A stretch of 64,000 nt of DNA from JABDGM01 sp046349975 (GCA_046349975.1 JAXMBH010000010.1:62001-126000); one strand, 5' to 3'; numbered from the stretch's first letter, positions 41,800 to 50,850 are shown. Numbers and translations are program-made. The notes: generated from the sequence alone by a model not told the origin.

Positions 41800-43086
41800 C
41801 TAAGAGACACCGCCGCCGATGCGGTCTTTGCCCATCCATTTGCGGAGGGCCTCGGGGATCAGGATCGAGCCGTCGGCTTGTTGGTAGTTTTCCAGAATGG
41901 CGATCAGGGCGCGGCTGATGGCGATGGCGGTGCCGTTGAGGGTGTGGACGAGCTGCGTGCCCTTCTCGCCTTTGACTTTGTAGCGAATGTCGAGGCGGCG
42001 AGATTGGTAGTCGGTGCAGTTCGAGGTGCTGGTGACTTCGCCGTATTCGCCGGCGGTGCCGCGGCCGGGCATCCAGGCTTCAAGGTCGAACTTGCGATAG
42101 GCGGGGCCGCCGAGGTCGCCGGTGGCGATATCGAGCACGCGGTAGGGAATGCCGAGGCCATCGAAGATTTCGCACTCAAGGTCGCGGAAGTAGTTGTGCA
42201 TGTCTTCACTTTGCTCGGGCAACGTGAAGGCGAACATTTCGACCTTCGTGAATTGATGCACGCGATAGAGGCCGCGGGAGGCACGCCCGGCGGCGCCGGC
42301 TTCGGTGCGGAAGCAGTGGCTGATGCCGCAGAGTTTGATCGGGAGTTTTTCGGCGTCGATGACTTCGCCCGAATAGAGGCCGCCGAGCGTGATTTCAGAA
42401 GTGGCAACGAGGTTGAGGTCGTGGTTTTCGACGCTGTAGATTTGCGTTTCCGGACCGCGCGGAATGAAGCCGACGCCTTTGAGCACGTCGCCGCGGGCGA
42501 CATCGGGCGTGATGACGGGCGTGAAGCCTTCGCGGATGAGCAGATCGAGGCAGAAGTGTTGGAGGGCGAGTTCGAGCTGAGCGGCTTCGTTCTTGAGGAA
42601 GTAGAAGCCGTGGCCGGCGACGCGGGCGCCGCCTTCGAAGTCGATGAGGCTGTGCTGCTCGGCGAGGGCAACGTGATCTTGCACCGGAAATGAGAACGGC
42701 TTCACGGCGACACTACCGCGGCGAAGCTCCTTGCTCGCATCCTCGCCGCCGACGGGCGACTCGGGGTGCGTGAGGTTCGGCATCGCGTTGTGGATGAGCG
42801 TGGCTTCGGCGCCGAGGCGGTCGATGTCCTCTTGAACCTTGTCTTTCTTCTCGCGCAGTTGGCGACCTTCTTCCTTGCGGGCGTCGCGCTCGGCGGCGTC
42901 TTTGGCCTGGCCGATCGATTTGCTCACCACGTTCGCCATCCGCGACAGCTCTTCGACTTCCGACTGCAGCTTGCGGCGCTGCGTTTCGAGATCGACAAAG
43001 CGCGCCACGTCGGCCTTCACGCCGCGGATATCGCAATTGCGTTGGACGAGCTCGGGATTTTCGAGGATGAAGCGTTTATCCAGCAT
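41800..43086 (-). CDS. serS: Seryl-tRNA synthetase
   Basis: The 428 residues start MLDKRFILENPELVQRN, with the N-terminal coiled coil (about 25-105) that contacts the tRNA long variable arm. The class II motifs are present: motif 2 FRTEAGAAGRASRGLYRVHQF and motif 3 …EYGEVTSTSNCTDYQSRRL…, plus TSEITLGGLYSGE. It charges tRNA-Ser in the cytoplasm. It is upstream of the cassette at 43120 and runs away from it. Confidence 0.96.
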   Translation of the reverse strand: MLDKRFILENPELVQRNCDIRGVKADVARFVDLETQRRKLQSEVEELSRMANVVSKSIGQAKDAAERDARKEEGRQLREKKDKVQEDIDRLGAEATLIHNAMPNLTHPESPVGGEDASKELRRGSVAVKPFSFPVQDHVALAEQHSLIDFEGGARVAGHGFYFLKNEAAQLELALQHFCLDLLIREGFTPVITPDVARGDVLKGVGFIPRGPETQIYSVENHDLNLVATSEITLGGLYSGEVIDAEKLPIKLCGISHCFRTEAGAAGRASRGLYRVHQFTKVEMFAFTLPEQSEDMHNYFRDLECEIFDGLGIPYRVLDIATGDLGGPAYRKFDLEAWMPGRGTAGEYGEVTSTSNCTDYQSRRLDIRYKVKGEKGTQLVHTLNGTAIAISRALIAILENYQQADGSILIPEALRKWMGKDRIGGGVS

Positions 43087-43119
43087 GAATGCTCATTCTC
43101 AAAGCTTGAATTGATTTTG

Positions 43120-43269
43120 AACCACAAAGGGCACGAAGGACACGAAGGCAAGTCGCACTAAGCTCTAGCTTAAAAAGAAAACAATAGTCGTCGAATCGAA
43201 GCGTCGCAGACTAGTTCGAATTCGCATCGCATAACTTTTTGCTTCGTGCTCTTCGTGTGCTTCGTGGTT
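43120..43269. repeat. Inverted-repeat cassette A (no gene)
   Basis: Arms 43120-43148 and 43241-43269 match at 23 of 29 positions in opposite orientation, with CACGAAG repeated at ~10-nt spacing. The 92-bp core has no ORF. The right arm contains part of the M20 peptidase stop codon. Confidence 0.75.
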
Positions 43270-44659
43270 AATTTTTTTTCGTCGTGGAGGCGGGAGCTAG
43301 CTTCGCGATTTCTTCCCACAGCTGCGCGCTCGCCAGCGTGCCGCGGTGGTAGTCGTCGAGGGAGAATTTTTCGTTGGGGCTGTGGGTGTTGTCGTCGTTT
43401 TGACCCCAGCCGAGGAGCAGGACGTCGGCACCGAGTTCCTCGGCGAAGGTGTTGACAATCGGGATCGAGCCACCTTCGCGGATGAAGACGGGGGCGGTGC
43501 CGAACGCGGATTCGATCGCAGCCGCGGCGGCGGTCATGTACGGGCTTTCCAGCGAAACGACAACGCCGGGTGCGCCGTGGTGATCGACGAGCTCCATCTG
43601 AATGCCGGGCGGCAAGCGGTCTTCGAGAAACTTGCGGAGTGACTTCGCGATCTTCGCCGGGTTTTGATTCGGCACAAGGCGGAAGCTGAATTTCGCGCTC
43701 GCTTTGGCGGGGAGCACGGTTTTCGCGCCTTCGCCTTGGTAGCCGCTGGTGAGACCGTTGATGTCGCACGTCGGTCGAGCCCAGCGGCGTTCGATTGCCG
43801 AGTAGCCAGCTTCGCCGAACATGCTGGTGACGCCGACCGATTGCATGAACTCGTCGTCGGTGAGCGGCAGCGAGCGGTACTCTTCGCGTTCGCGGTCGGA
43901 GAGCGGCAGCACGTCGTCGTAGAAGCCAGGGACTTGGATACGGCCGTCCTTGTCTTTGAGCGCGGCCAGGAGCGTGACGAGTGCGTTCGCGGGATTCGTG
44001 ATCGCGCCGCCGAACGTGCCGGAGTGCAGGTCTTGCTTGGGGCCGCGGAGGCGAAGTTCGTAGTAGGCGATGCCGCGAAGGCCATAGGTAATCGCGGGCA
44101 CGCCGGGGGCGAACTGGCTGCAGTCGCTGATGACGACGGCGTCGCACGCGAGCTTGTCGCGCTGTTGGTGCACGAATGGCGTGATGTGTTCGCTGCCGAC
44201 TTCTTCTTCGCCTTCGATGAGGAACTTCACTTGGATCGGAAGCTTGCCGACCGATTTCATCCAGGCTTCGACGCCTTTCACGTGCGTGAGCATTTGGCCC
44301 TTGTCGTCGGTCGCGCCGCGGGCGTAGAGGTTGCCGTCGCGGACGGTCGGTTCAAACGGCGGCGTGATCCATTCATCGAGCGGCTCAGGCGGCTGGACAT
44401 CGTAGTGGCCGTAGACGAGGACGACGGGTTTACCAGGGACGGGCGGTGTTTCGGCATAGACGAGTGCGTGGCCGCCGGTGGGAATTGTCTCGCTTGTGAG
44501 GCCAAGCTGTTGGAATTGGGCAGCGACCCAATCGGCGGCTCGGCGGGTTTCAGCGTTCTGGCGCGAGTCGGCGCTCACGCTGGGGATGCGCAACAGCTCG
44601 GCCAAATCGTCGGCGAAGGCTTGTCGATGATTCTGGATATAGTCGCTAACCGCTTGCAT
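43268..44659 (-). CDS. M20 family metallopeptidase (dipeptidase)
   Basis: The 463 residues start MQAVSDYIQNHRQAFADDL… The di-zinc site is shown by His and Asp in VYGHYDVQP, Asp in GATDDKGQ, the catalytic Glu pair in IEGEEEVGSEH, and a later His in WGQNDDNTHSPNEKF. The dimerisation insert is about 190-330. It hydrolyses dipeptides in the cytoplasm. Convergent with nothing, upstream of the clpS divergent region. Confidence 0.93.
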   Translation of the reverse strand: MQAVSDYIQNHRQAFADDLAELLRIPSVSADSRQNAETRRAADWVAAQFQQLGLTSETIPTGGHALVYAETPPVPGKPVVLVYGHYDVQPPEPLDEWITPPFEPTVRDGNLYARGATDDKGQMLTHVKGVEAWMKSVGKLPIQVKFLIEGEEEVGSEHITPFVHQQRDKLACDAVVISDCSQFAPGVPAITYGLRGIAYYELRLRGPKQDLHSGTFGGAITNPANALVTLLAALKDKDGRIQVPGFYDDVLPLSDREREEYRSLPLTDDEFMQSVGVTSMFGEAGYSAIERRWARPTCDINGLTSGYQGEGAKTVLPAKASAKFSFRLVPNQNPAKIAKSLRKFLEDRLPPGIQMELVDHHGAPGVVVSLESPYMTAAAAAIESAFGTAPVFIREGGSIPIVNTFAEELGADVLLLGWGQNDDNTHSPNEKFSLDDYHRGTLASAQLWEEIAKLAPASTTKKN

Positions 44660-44808
44660 GGTACGCCTGCATCCTGTTGTCGTCAGTGGGCGTACAATAT
44701 AATGCGTTGATACCGTTTTCACCACCGCAACACGTGGGGTGCCGTGGCGGAATTTGCCGCCAAAGCAAGTCTCCGCTTGGGCTCGGCGGACCTACCAATG
44801 GGTGATTT

Positions 44809-45168
44809 ATGGACGCTGATGAGACAGTCGTTGCCGATGACGAACAGGTAGGCACGATGGTGGCCGAGCCGGAGAAGAAGAAGGACGAGCGGAAGCGCGA
44901 GGTCCCGAAGTACAACGTGATTTTGTGGGACAGCGACGCCCACTCCTACGAGTACGTCGAGCGGATGCTGCGGGAATTGTTTGGCCACACGAAAGCACAG
45001 TGCCACAAGATGGCGGAGACGGTCGACACGCAGGGGAAGGTCATCGTGCTGACGACGACGAAGGAGCACGCAGAGTTGAAGCGCGATCAGATTCTCGCGT
45101 TTGGTAAGGATGAATTGATCCGCGGGTGCAAAGGGTCGATGCACGCGACGATTGAGGCGGTGGAATAA
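44809..45168 (+). CDS. clpS: ATP-dependent Clp protease adaptor ClpS
   Basis: The 119 residues have an acidic/Lys-rich N-terminal extension (about 1-33) and the ClpS core PKYNVILWDSDAHSYEYVERMLRELFGH…. ClpS binds N-degron substrates and hands them to ClpA. The N-terminal extension is flexible as in other ClpS proteins. The stop is 2 nt from cassette B. Confidence 0.93.
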   Translation: MDADETVVADDEQVGTMVAEPEKKKDERKREVPKYNVILWDSDAHSYEYVERMLRELFGHTKAQCHKMAETVDTQGKVIVLTTTKEHAELKRDQILAFGKDELIRGCKGSMHATIEAVE

Positions 45169-45170
45169 GT

Positions 45171-45591
45171 GCGGAGTGCGGAGTGCGGAAGGGGGAAGGC
45201 AATCCGTGGGACGAGATTACGAGCTTCGTGATCGCACCAAGCAGTTTGCCTTGCGGGTTATTCGTTTATTTAGTGCCCTGCCGAAGACTACTGAAGCTCA
45301 AGTCATTGGAAGACAGCTTTTAAGGTCCGGCACATCCGTCGCGGCAAATTATCGCGAAGCGTGCAGAGCTCGTACTGACGCGGAGTTGATTTCGAAACTC
45401 ACGATTGTCGAACAAGAGCTAGACGAGTCGGTTCTGTGGATGGAACTTCTGACCGAGTCCGGGATAATGTCCGAGTCACGATTGAGTGAACTTGCTAAGG
45501 AAGCAGATGAACTTCTACGAATGACAGTTGCATCAATCAGAACTCTGAAATCTCGTTAGGTCTTTCTTCCCTTCCGCACTCCGCACTCCGC
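45171..45591. repeat. Inverted-repeat cassette B carrying a four-helix-bundle gene
   Basis: Arms 45171-45193 and 45569-45591 are perfect 23-bp inverted repeats built from GCGGAGT units. They enclose one gene of 117 codons. The left arm begins 2 nt after the clpS stop; the right arm ends 14 nt before the mtaB ATG. Confidence 0.85.
45206..45559 (+). CDS. Four-helix-bundle protein (23S rRNA intervening-sequence type)
   Basis: The 117 residues start at GTG, with GGGGAAGG 6 nt upstream. The sequence …YELRDRTKQFALRVIRLFSALPKT…QLLRSGTSVAANYREACRARTDAELISKLTIVEQELDESVLWMELL… is the hallmark of the four-helix-bundle family first seen in rRNA intervening sequences. The helices run at about 5-25, 31-50, 58-85 and 92-115. 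The function is unknown. It is the only gene within cassette B. Confidence 0.9.
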   Translation: MGRDYELRDRTKQFALRVIRLFSALPKTTEAQVIGRQLLRSGTSVAANYREACRARTDAELISKLTIVEQELDESVLWMELLTESGIMSESRLSELAKEADELLRMTVASIRTLKSR

Positions 45592-45605
45592 CTTCCGCAC
45601 TCGAC

Positions 45606-46973
45606 ATGAAGCTCCGCACCGTCACTCTCGGCTGCAAAGTCAATCAGTACGAAACCGAGTATGTGCGCGAAGGGTTGCTTGGGATCGGCTATGAGGATGC
45701 GCAAGAAGGCGATGCTGCAGAGTTGTGCATCGTTAACACCTGCACGGTGACGAACGAAGGCGACGCCAAGAGCCGGCAGACGATTCGGCGGCTGGCGCGG
45801 CGGAATCCGGGTGCGAAGATTGTGGTGATGGGTTGCTATGCCACGCGGGCGCCGCAGGAGGTCGGGGCGCTGCCAGGAGTTTCGCAAGTTATTACCGATA
45901 AGCGCGAACTGCCCGACTTGCTCGGGCGGTTTGGTGTGACCGATATTCCGACGGGCATCAGCGGGTTCGGCCGGCGGCATCGCGCGTATGTGAAAGTGCA
46001 AGATGGCTGCATGCTGCGTTGTAGCTTCTGCATCATTCCGTACGTGCGGCCGGAATTGTCGAGCCGCCCGCTGGATCACATCCTGGATGAGGTGCGACGC
46101 CTGGTGGATCGCGGATATCGCGAGGTGGTACTCACGGGCATTCACTTGGGGCACTATGGCGTGGATTGGAACCGCAAGCTCTTACTCCCTCTCCCTGCGG
46201 GAGAGGGCGGGGGTGAGGGCGATTCGCCGATAAGTAATCGAAAGGGCACCCTCACCCCTAACCCCTCTCCCAAAGGGAGAGGGGAAATGATTCGTCTGTC
46301 GCATCTCGTGCGCCAGATCGCGGAACTGCCGGGCGACTTTCGGGTGCGGCTCTCGAGCATCGAGGCGACGGAAGTCACGCGTGAGCTCGTCGAGGTGATG
46401 GCCGATCATGCCGATAAGGTCGCCCCGCACTTGCACATTTCGATGCAGAGCGGCAGCGACAGCGTGCTGCGGCGGATGCGGCGGCGGTGGGGTAGCCGGC
46501 GGTTTATCGATCGTTGCCGGCTGGTGCAGGAGCGGCTCGATCGGCCCGCGATTACGACGGATATCATCGTCGGGTTTCCCGGCGAGACGGATGCGGAATT
46601 TCAGGAAACGGTCGCTGTCGCGCGCGAGGTCGGTTTCTCGAAGATCCACATCTTCCCATTTAGTGCCCGCCGCGGCACGCCGGCGGCGACGATGGAAGGC
46701 CAAGTTCCACCACAAGTACAGCAGGAACGCTGCCGCGAATTGGCGACGGTAGAAGCTGAGCTGCGGCAGCAGTATTACCGCAGCTTATTGAATCGGCGCC
46801 TACGTGTTCTTGTGGAGTCGCCCGAGGCAGAAACAGCACACTGGGGAGCGCGCTGGAGTGGCACATCTTGCCGCTACGCGACCGTCGAATTCGCGGCAAG
46901 CGCTGAGAATGAAGGGCGATTCGTAAACGTTGTCGCAAGCGACGTTACGGCGGATCGCATCATCGCGCAATGA
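45606..46973 (+). CDS. mtaB: tRNA t6A37 methylthiotransferase MtaB (radical SAM)
   Basis: The 455 residues have the UPF0004 domain with Cys in LGCKVNQYETEY, VNTCTVTNEGD and VMGCYATR, then the radical SAM motif CMLRCSFCIIPYVRPELSSR and a C-terminal TRAM region. MtaB turns t6A37 into ms2t6A37. At about 192-227 there is an in-frame ~36-residue insert encoded by a CCCTCTCCC/GGGAGAGGG repeat (46179-46287), between WNRK and IRLSHLVRQIAE. The rest is intact, so the enzyme probably tolerates the insert in a surface loop. Confidence 0.93.
   Translation: MKLRTVTLGCKVNQYETEYVREGLLGIGYEDAQEGDAAELCIVNTCTVTNEGDAKSRQTIRRLARRNPGAKIVVMGCYATRAPQEVGALPGVSQVITDKRELPDLLGRFGVTDIPTGISGFGRRHRAYVKVQDGCMLRCSFCIIPYVRPELSSRPLDHILDEVRRLVDRGYREVVLTGIHLGHYGVDWNRKLLLPLPAGEGGGEGDSPISNRKGTLTPNPSPKGRGEMIRLSHLVRQIAELPGDFRVRLSSIEATEVTRELVEVMADHADKVAPHLHISMQSGSDSVLRRMRRRWGSRRFIDRCRLVQERLDRPAITTDIIVGFPGETDAEFQETVAVAREVGFSKIHIFPFSARRGTPAATMEGQVPPQVQQERCRELATVEAELRQQYYRSLLNRRLRVLVESPEAETAHWGARWSGTSCRYATVEFAASAENEGRFVNVVASDVTADRIIAQ
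46179..46287. repeat. REPIN-like palindromic repeat inside mtaB
   Basis: Two copies of a CCCTCTCCC…GGGAGAGGG palindrome lie in opposite orientation with a ~24-bp spacer, total about 108 bp, a multiple of three, so the mtaB frame is kept. Confidence 0.75.
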
Positions 46974-47099
46974 GTGCTGTCACGGTGTCCGTGGAAGTCC
47001 ACGCTAACTAAAGCCGCGCGTTCGCTGTCGCTCTATATATAGCGAGCTAATGTTGCGTAAGGCGCGCCGGCTAGCGTCTCACGCCGCGTCATCGGGACA

Positions 47100-47128
47100 T
47101 TGTTCGGGTGCGCGGGCTCCGTTATATT
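47100..47128 (+). promoter_or_regulatory. Probable promoter of gap
   Basis: TTGTTC, a 17-bp spacer and TATATT precede the gap start by about 50 bp. The -10 box is good and the -35 box is only half matched. Confidence 0.4.
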
Positions 47129-47176
47129 GTGGATTCGATTTCTGCGAGTTTTGGCATTTAGTCGGAGGATTGAACA

Positions 47177-48196
47177 GTGGCTATTCGAATTGCCATCAAT
47201 GGCTTCGGTCGCATCGGGCGGCTGACTTTTCGGAACCTATATGAGCGCAAGAATGAGTTCGAAGTGGTCGCGATTAACGACCTGACGGACAACAAGATGC
47301 TGGCGACGCTCTTGAAGTACGACAGCACGCACCGCCGGTTCCCGGGAACGGTCGAACACGATGCCGACAACCTCATCGTTGGTGGCAAGAAGATCAAGGC
47401 GCTCGCGGTGAAGAACCCTGCCGAGCTGCCGTGGGGTGAATTGAAAGTTGATTTCGTGATCGAGAGCACGGGCATTTTCACGGGCCGTGCGAAAGAAGGT
47501 AAGGCCGGCTACGATTCGCATCTTCAAGCTGGTGCGAAGCGAGTCGTCCTCAGTGCCCCGGCGAAGGACGCTCCAGATTTGACCTGCGTGCTGGGCGTGA
47601 ACGACGACAAGCTCACGGCCGACATGAAGTGCGTCAGCAACGCAAGCTGCACGACGAACTGCCTCGCGCCGGTCGCCAAGGTTCTGCATGAGAGCTTCGG
47701 CATCGAAAAGGGGCTTATGACCACGGTGCACGCCTACACGAACGACCAGGTCGTGCAGGACTACCCGCACAGCGATCCGTACCGGGCTCGTGCGGCGGCC
47801 GTGAATATCATTCCGACTTCGACCGGCGCCGCGAAGGCGGTGGGCGAAGTGATTCCGGCTCTCAAAGGCAAGCTCACCGGCATCGCCCTGCGTGTGCCGA
47901 CGACCACGGGCAGCGTGGTCGACCTCGTGTCCTTGATGTCAAAGAAGGTGACGAAGGAAGAAGTCAACGCCGCGATTAAGAAGGCGGCCGAAGGCCCGCT
48001 CAAGGGTATTCTGTGCTACACCGAAGATCCGATCGTATCGACGGATATCATCGGCGACCCGCACAGCTCGATCTTCGCGGCCGACTTTACGCAAGTACTG
48101 GATGGCAACTTGCTGAAGATCGTCAGCTGGTACGACAACGAATGGGGCTACAGCGTGCGGACGGTGGACCTCATCGCGAAGATGGCGAAGCTGTAA
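47177..48196 (+). CDS. gap: Glyceraldehyde-3-phosphate dehydrogenase, type I
   Basis: The 339 residues start at GTG (VAIRIAINGFGRIGRL), with GGAGG 9 nt upstream. The NAD site is GFGRIGR and the catalytic Cys is in SNASCTTNCLAP (about residue 155). His is in the T-T-V-H-A-Y segment. The usual RVPTPNVS is replaced by RVPTTTGS, as in several planctomycetes. Central glycolysis and gluconeogenesis, cytoplasmic. Confidence 0.97.
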   Translation: MAIRIAINGFGRIGRLTFRNLYERKNEFEVVAINDLTDNKMLATLLKYDSTHRRFPGTVEHDADNLIVGGKKIKALAVKNPAELPWGELKVDFVIESTGIFTGRAKEGKAGYDSHLQAGAKRVVLSAPAKDAPDLTCVLGVNDDKLTADMKCVSNASCTTNCLAPVAKVLHESFGIEKGLMTTVHAYTNDQVVQDYPHSDPYRARAAAVNIIPTSTGAAKAVGEVIPALKGKLTGIALRVPTTTGSVVDLVSLMSKKVTKEEVNAAIKKAAEGPLKGILCYTEDPIVSTDIIGDPHSSIFAADFTQVLDGNLLKIVSWYDNEWGYSVRTVDLIAKMAKL

Positions 48197-48288
48197 TGCC
48201 GCAATATAGCCGAGCCGTTCCCGCCCGGCGTGCTTGTGGAGAGTGAAAGCTAAACCCCAAGCGATATGGAAAGATTGATTGTGATACA

Positions 48289-48319
48289 AGCCCAGCCGAA
48301 ACGGCTGGGCTATTTTTTT
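48289..48319. terminator. Intrinsic terminator after gap
   Basis: AGCCCAGCCG and CGGCTGGGCT pair over a 3-nt loop and are followed by A then seven T. It lies between the convergent gap and mch genes and could serve both. Confidence 0.88.
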
Positions 48320-49266
48320 GTGGTGAAAGAGGCGGCGAGGATTTCGGGAGCGAATTCGCCGAAGTGGAATGAGTGATTGGTGGCGTGGTTGAGGAACGTG
48401 ATTCGCGCGGGACTGAAAAGCATCGGATCGATTCGATAGAAGTCATGATCGTAGCGCGCGAAGATTTCGCCGAAGGGGTGGCCATGATCGGGCGATGAGT
48501 TGCTGGGGACGCGCGGGCCGATCTCTTCGAGCACTGAATCCTCAGTCTCGACGACGACATGCACTGAAGCGCCGTACAGAATCGCGTCGTTGGTGCGGCC
48601 GAGTGCCGTCACGTCATCGCCGCCGTGGGGCGGGAGCGGAGCGATGCCCCAGCCGCCTCTTATGCAGCTTAAGTCGAACTTGATTGTGTGGAGCTTGTGC
48701 AGAGCCGTTTCCAAGCTGCGGGCGACGATCTGCACGACGCCGGCTTCGCTCGCTGTTCGCGCCGCGAGAAGTGTGAGGCGATCGGGCTTCACGCCGCACT
48801 TATCGGCGATGTCGCGGCAGACGGCATCCGGCGGCAATTTGCTGGTTTCCAGCACGCCAACGCATCGCTCCGGCCGCTCGCAGTGCCCGATCTCCTGAAA
48901 CAACGCCTCGCGGCAGGCTGCGGCGCGCATGGGGCCAGAGCCCATCGCGAAGAATTTTTCCCCCTGGATTGCCCAGCCGGCGTATTGCGAAGCGAGGCAC
49001 GTGGCGATGGGGTCGTTTCTGCCATCACAGCGAATTGCTGGCCCCTCCCAGGCCTCGGGATCGGCGCGAACGAATGTGGCGATGCCGGCGCCGCCCATGC
49101 AGATGTGGGCCAGTCGAATTCCGGCCTCGGCGCTCCCGCGTGCGTGAACTCCGCAATCGATGATGCGAGTGCCGCAGCCGAGCGTGCTGACGGCGATGCC
49201 GAGCTGGTTGGCGTCGGTCGCCAGGCCATTGGCGAGTTCGTAAGCACGATCATTGAGAGTTGGCAT
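48310..49266 (-). CDS. mch: Methenyltetrahydromethanopterin cyclohydrolase
   Basis: The 318 residues (MPTLNDRAYELANGLATDANQLGIAV…) match Mch along its length, including CGVHARGSAEAGIRLAHICMGGAG and …SPDHGHPFGEIFARYDHDFYRIDPMLFSPA. The enzyme interconverts methenyl- and formyl-tetrahydromethanopterin. Planctomycetes carry this archaeal-type C1 route, used for formaldehyde oxidation. The partner genes are not in the window. Confidence 0.93.
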   Translation of the reverse strand: MPTLNDRAYELANGLATDANQLGIAVSTLGCGTRIIDCGVHARGSAEAGIRLAHICMGGAGIATFVRADPEAWEGPAIRCDGRNDPIATCLASQYAGWAIQGEKFFAMGSGPMRAAACREALFQEIGHCERPERCVGVLETSKLPPDAVCRDIADKCGVKPDRLTLLAARTASEAGVVQIVARSLETALHKLHTIKFDLSCIRGGWGIAPLPPHGGDDVTALGRTNDAILYGASVHVVVETEDSVLEEIGPRVPSNSSPDHGHPFGEIFARYDHDFYRIDPMLFSPARITFLNHATNHSFHFGEFAPEILAASFTTKK

Positions 49267-49413
49267 TCGCGCATTGTAAAACGGACTGGCCGCTGGGGCG
49301 ACCAGTCCGTTGTAATGTCACTGGACCTGGGAACCGTGGGCTAGCGCCCGATGGATAGTTACTAGCCTGTATCGCGGTGGGCACAGCGACGTGGATTAGC
49401 ACAGCGACGTGGA

Positions 49414-50340
49414 TTAATCGTTATCGTCGGCGTTTTCACCGCCGCCGATCGTGCTGAGTGCTTTGAGCACTTCCTTGACAATATCGGCTTTTAGCGCACG
49501 GACGTGACCATCCAGGAACACGGCCTGCGCGATGCCGCCTGAATGTGAACTGCCGAACTTCGTGCGATCGACGTCATCAATGCTGGCGGCGAGGCCATTG
49601 CCCGAGCAGCGGAAGACCGTATGCGGCGTGTCGCCGGAAATTGAGGCGGTATCGCCGATAGCCCAATGTTCCTTTTCCGGCGCCGTGTTTGCCGGCACAG
49701 GGGGCAGGTGACGCTCCGCGATGGCCATCGTCTTGGAGAGACCGTCTTCAACCTGCCGTGCGCTGATGCGCGAACCGCTGAAAATCGGACCGGAGTCGAC
49801 ACGGCTGTAACCGCCCCAAACTGTGGCCTGTTCGTCGGCGCCGACCATGCCTGTAATGATTTGGATACCGGCATTGGCCGAGTAGTCGGCCAGCGTGGCC
49901 ACGCCAAGATCCTCGGGCGGCGGCGGCTGGTCGTTGTTATCGAAGTTTCGATCTGCGGCCGCCCGCCGACGACTCGGGCAAGCGTACGTTTCAATGGGAG
50001 TGCGCATCGTGGCACTGTTTTCCGGCTTATCAGCTTCGAGCGTCGGATGCCAACTGTTGTAAATGGCCGTTTCTTCCAAGTACGGCAATAGGTAATAGGC
50101 CCACGACACGGCCTTCTGATTGGTCGCATTTCGGCCCATCGGAAACACCTTGCGGGTGTCGTGATGGCTCTGCACGGCGAGGCCGATTTGCTTGAGGTTG
50201 TTCTGGCATTCGGAGCGGCGGGCCGATTCGCGGGCCGCTTGAATCGCCGGCAGCAGGAACGCTACCAGGATACCGATGATGGCGATCACGACAAGCAACT
50301 CGACTAGCGTGAAGCCATGGGGAATTATGCGCTGGCGCAT
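49414..50340 (-). CDS. DUF1559 family pseudopilin-like protein
   Basis: The 308 residues start with the type IV pilin-like motif GFTLVELLVVIAIIGILVAFLLPAIQAARE; the prepilin cleavage site precedes the Phe. AGGAG is 7 nt before the ATG. The DUF1559 body follows (…SECQNNLKQIGLAVQSHHDT…) with H-x-G-G-I-x-x-x-F-L-D-G-H-V-R at the end. Planctomycetes have many such genes and they are thought to act in large pseudopilus or fibre structures. Single gene. Confidence 0.92.
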   Translation of the reverse strand: MRQRIIPHGFTLVELLVVIAIIGILVAFLLPAIQAARESARRSECQNNLKQIGLAVQSHHDTRKVFPMGRNATNQKAVSWAYYLLPYLEETAIYNSWHPTLEADKPENSATMRTPIETYACPSRRRAAADRNFDNNDQPPPPEDLGVATLADYSANAGIQIITGMVGADEQATVWGGYSRVDSGPIFSGSRISARQVEDGLSKTMAIAERHLPPVPANTAPEKEHWAIGDTASISGDTPHTVFRCSGNGLAASIDDVDRTKFGSSHSGGIAQAVFLDGHVRALKADIVKEVLKALSTIGGGENADDND

Positions 50341-50671
50341 AGAATGCTCCTTTCGATGAAAGGGGTACACGTGTGTCCGCCAGGTGGGTAGGTGTGAGTC
50401 GGCGGACGGGAGGTGGGTTTGGTGACGCCACGATAAGCTCGCGCTCGCGCGCGGGTCAAGTTTGCTTCGCCAGAAAACCGATGCCAACCGCGCGAAAGAA
50501 AACCGCATGGCCAAACGGGGGTGGCAGCAACGAGAAATCGCCTGCGCAGATGTGTGAATCTGTTCAGTACGCTCGTCAAACGCCTGGGCATGCCTAGCGC
50601 AACTTGACTAGCTCCCCTCGGTCGGCTATCTTTGCATTAACGAAACTGATCTTAGTGAGTGGCCTTACGTG

Positions 50672-50752
50672 GTGGCGTCGTTTGTGAAATTGGTGATTGC
50701 GAGTGCCGCGGTTTGCGGCATCGTGATTATTAGCGCGCCCGTAAGGCCTTGA
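50672..50752 (+). CDS. Possible 26-aa hydrophobic peptide
   Basis: A GTG-start frame MASFVKLVIASAAVCGIVII… with a membrane-like core is followed 30 nt later by a terminator. No ribosome site is visible, so support is weak; the terminator is the main reason to expect a short transcript here. Confidence 0.25.
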   Translation: MASFVKLVIASAAVCGIVIISAPVRP

Positions 50753-50782
50753 GGTCGGTTCTCGATAGCTGTCGAATCCACA

Positions 50783-50812
50783 CCCCGAGGTCCCAAGCCT
50801 CGGGGTTTTTTT
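50783..50812 (+). terminator. Intrinsic terminator upstream of the TMTC-like gene
   Basis: CCCCGAGG and CCTCGGGG pair over a 7-nt loop, followed by seven T. No long gene ends nearby on the plus strand, so it implies a short transcript from the preceding gap. Confidence 0.75.
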
Positions 50813-50850
50813 GTTGATGAGCGCACTTTGGTGTAACGGTTCGGTTCACG

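Larger units (their letters stand above)
50341..50850. other. ~510-bp gap between the DUF1559 and TMTC-like genes
   Basis: Contains the promoter region of the pseudopilin, a possible 26-codon hydrophobic ORF (50672-50752) and an intrinsic terminator (50783-50812). Nothing else is seen. Confidence 0.5.

Noticed and set aside
41878..42693. 271-codon plus-strand open frame inside serS
   Set aside because: Antisense to conserved class II synthetase motifs; no family features of its own.
49280..49311. Intrinsic terminator upstream of mch
   Set aside because: AACGGACTGG/CCAGTCCGTT forms a good 10-bp stem but no T tract follows on either strand; it may be only a palindrome.
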